Shown here: positions 63,110-64,000 of the stretch, in pieces
Layout of the letters: each line of letters starts with the position of its first letter
Numbering within the stretch: position 1 is the first letter of the stretch
From: Streptococcus sp. 116-D4
Lineage (GTDB): Bacteria > Bacillota > Bacilli > Lactobacillales > Streptococcaceae
Assembly: GCF_009731465.1 (NCBI RefSeq)
Contig: NZ_AP021887.1
Coordinates: forward strand, 1,172,001 to 1,236,000
Direction: 5' to 3'
Length of the DNA stretch: 64,000 nucleotides
Notes under the pieces: generated by a model
Database searches by the model: none
What the model was told of the DNA's origin: nothing
Seen by the model: only the letters and a program-made list of their open reading frames with translations
Position numbers and translations under genes: made by a program

Positions 63110-64000
63110 CTAAAAATTAAAGAATTCCATGGCTTGTTTGAAAAGCAACTCAGTATACTCTGGATCTTCTTGCGCAATGGTAAGCTGGTCTTGAATCATT
63201 TCCAAGTCATCTGTTATCATGCCATCTGCCCCCAAATGAACAGATTTATCAAAGGACTCTGAACTATTAATAGTCCAAACATACAATTTCTGATCGGTAT
63301 TCCAAAGCTTGTTGACAAAATTTTCATCTAATGTTGAATACTCCATAGTGTAACCTGTAGCCTTGGTTCTTGGGAAAATACTATTATAAGGTAGGATGAA
63401 ATAAACGGGAATTTGCGAATCGTAGGCTAAAACCTGATCAATCACATGGTAATCTAAAGATTGCATTTGATGACCATCCTGCTTAAGAACCGGTCCATAT
63501 TTTTCCATAAAACGTTTCATCATATCTGGACTATCTTTTCGACTGGTTTTAATTTCAATGAGGAGTTTTTGATGCAATTCATTGGCTTTGTTGAGATAAT
63601 CATCAAAGCTAGACACCTTGCTATGATAACCATTTTCAGAAATATCGAGTTTGGTTAATTCTTCTAAAGTGAGATCCTGAGGATTGGCATTAACTCCTGT
63701 CAGATTCTTGATATTGGCATCATGCATCATGACAAACTGGCCATCTTTTGTTTCCTGAATATCTGTCTCAACGAAATCTGGAGATAACTGAGCAGTTTTT
63801 TCTAATGATTGGACGGTATTTTGGACACCATTTTTATTAGACACTCCCCTGTGGGAGATAATTAAAGGTTTATTGGCAACTGGAGCTTCTAAATAAACAT
63901 AACCCTCAAGAGCGAAAAAGATAGCAGCACAGCCCATCACTCCCCATCTCATCCAGTGGTCTTTTTTTCTCCTTGGTGTGATTTCTAGTGCTTCTCCTGT
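63110..64000 (-). CDS. Membrane-anchored glycerophosphodiester phosphodiesterase, C-terminal part (cut by window edge)
   Basis: The frame is open from the right edge to the stop at 63110, at least 296 residues. A hydrophobic segment (VMGCAAIFFALEGYVYL) is followed by the GDPD catalytic domain with ISHRGVSNKNG, VETDIQETKDGQFVMMHD and LLIEIK, and the late MITDDLEMI. An internal ATG at 63952 is unlikely to be the real start, as the frame runs on. It would release glycerol phosphate outside the cell. Confidence 0.9.
   Translation of the reverse strand, partial: TGEALEITPRRKKDHWMRWGVMGCAAIFFALEGYVYLEAPVANKPLIISHRGVSNKNGVQNTVQSLEKTAQLSPDFVETDIQETKDGQFVMMHDANIKNLTGVNANPQDLTLEELTKLDISENGYHSKVSSFDDYLNKANELHQKLLIEIKTSRKDSPDMMKRFMEKYGPVLKQDGHQMQSLDYHVIDQVLAYDSQIPVYFILPYNSIFPRTKATGYTMEYSTLDENFVNKLWNTDQKLYVWTINSSESFDKSVHLGADGMITDDLEMIQDQLTIAQEDPEYTELLFKQAMEFFNF

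Overview
The window comes from a streptococcus of the pneumoniae/mitis group. The evidence is a phosphocholine teichoic-acid locus (tarIJ-licABC, tacF, licD1, licD2), four copies of the BOX repeat typical of this group, a ComX box in front of dprA, a CiaR box in front of tarI, AT-rich DNA and a gene order like the pneumococcal chromosome. Species cannot be fixed from sequence reading alone. Both ends cut a gene: smc on the left and a membrane-anchored glycerophosphodiester phosphodiesterase on the right.

Layout. 1-18.5 kb, almost all minus strand: smc (partial), rnc, tRNA-Arg(CCG), guaC, a YrdC-like protein, the leucine operon leuA-leuB-DUF1294-leuC-leuD behind a leader-peptide attenuator, a YjbR protein, cutC, a YbaN protein, topA, dprA and tarIJ-licABC. 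18.8-22 kb, plus strand: tacF, licD1, licD2. These make, activate and attach the choline of the teichoic acids and flip the precursor. 22-23.4 kb: an intact ISL3-type insertion with an 8-bp target duplication. 23.5-31.5 kb: an Nramp transporter, then the pyrimidine operon pyrR-pyrB-carA-carB under PyrR attenuation. 31.5-43.8 kb: nth, DUF177, a frameshifted small gene, an ABC-F protein, htpX, lemA, rsmG, a second PyrR-type leader with uraA, ylxM-ffh, DUF1934, an HD hydrolase and a HAD phosphatase.

43.8-49.25 kb is a very AT-rich accessory island ending at tRNA-Arg(CCU). It holds an Rgg regulator with a divergent SHP pheromone gene (mature end DIIIIVGG) that carries an in-frame TGA, a 70-codon gene and an MFS exporter downstream of it, a duplicated scrap of the exporter, a CYTH protein, a TprA/PlcR-like regulator and decayed coding remnants.

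49.3-52.7 kb is core again: rplS, a crcB pair with chorismate mutase, flavodoxin, a DHH phosphodiesterase and rpmE2. From 52,989 to 62,754 an integrative element of about 9.75 kb sits in the first codons of ybaB (ebfC), bounded by an 18-bp direct repeat. It carries a tyrosine integrase, a DUF3173 protein, a replication protein joining an HUH nuclease to a helicase, an FtsK-like ATPase, an unusual XRE protein, a serine recombinase and a cargo of a choline-binding protein, a TM2 protein and a lipoprotein. The native ybaB promoter and ribosome-binding site are stranded at the left end; the element supplies new ones at the right end.

The most notable observations are the interrupted SHP/Rgg locus, the element with its relaxase-like Rep and possible origin hairpins, the palindrome cluster behind the serine recombinase, the duplicated hairpin leader before carB, and the 50-bp tandem repeat that supplies the -35 box of the uraA promoter.
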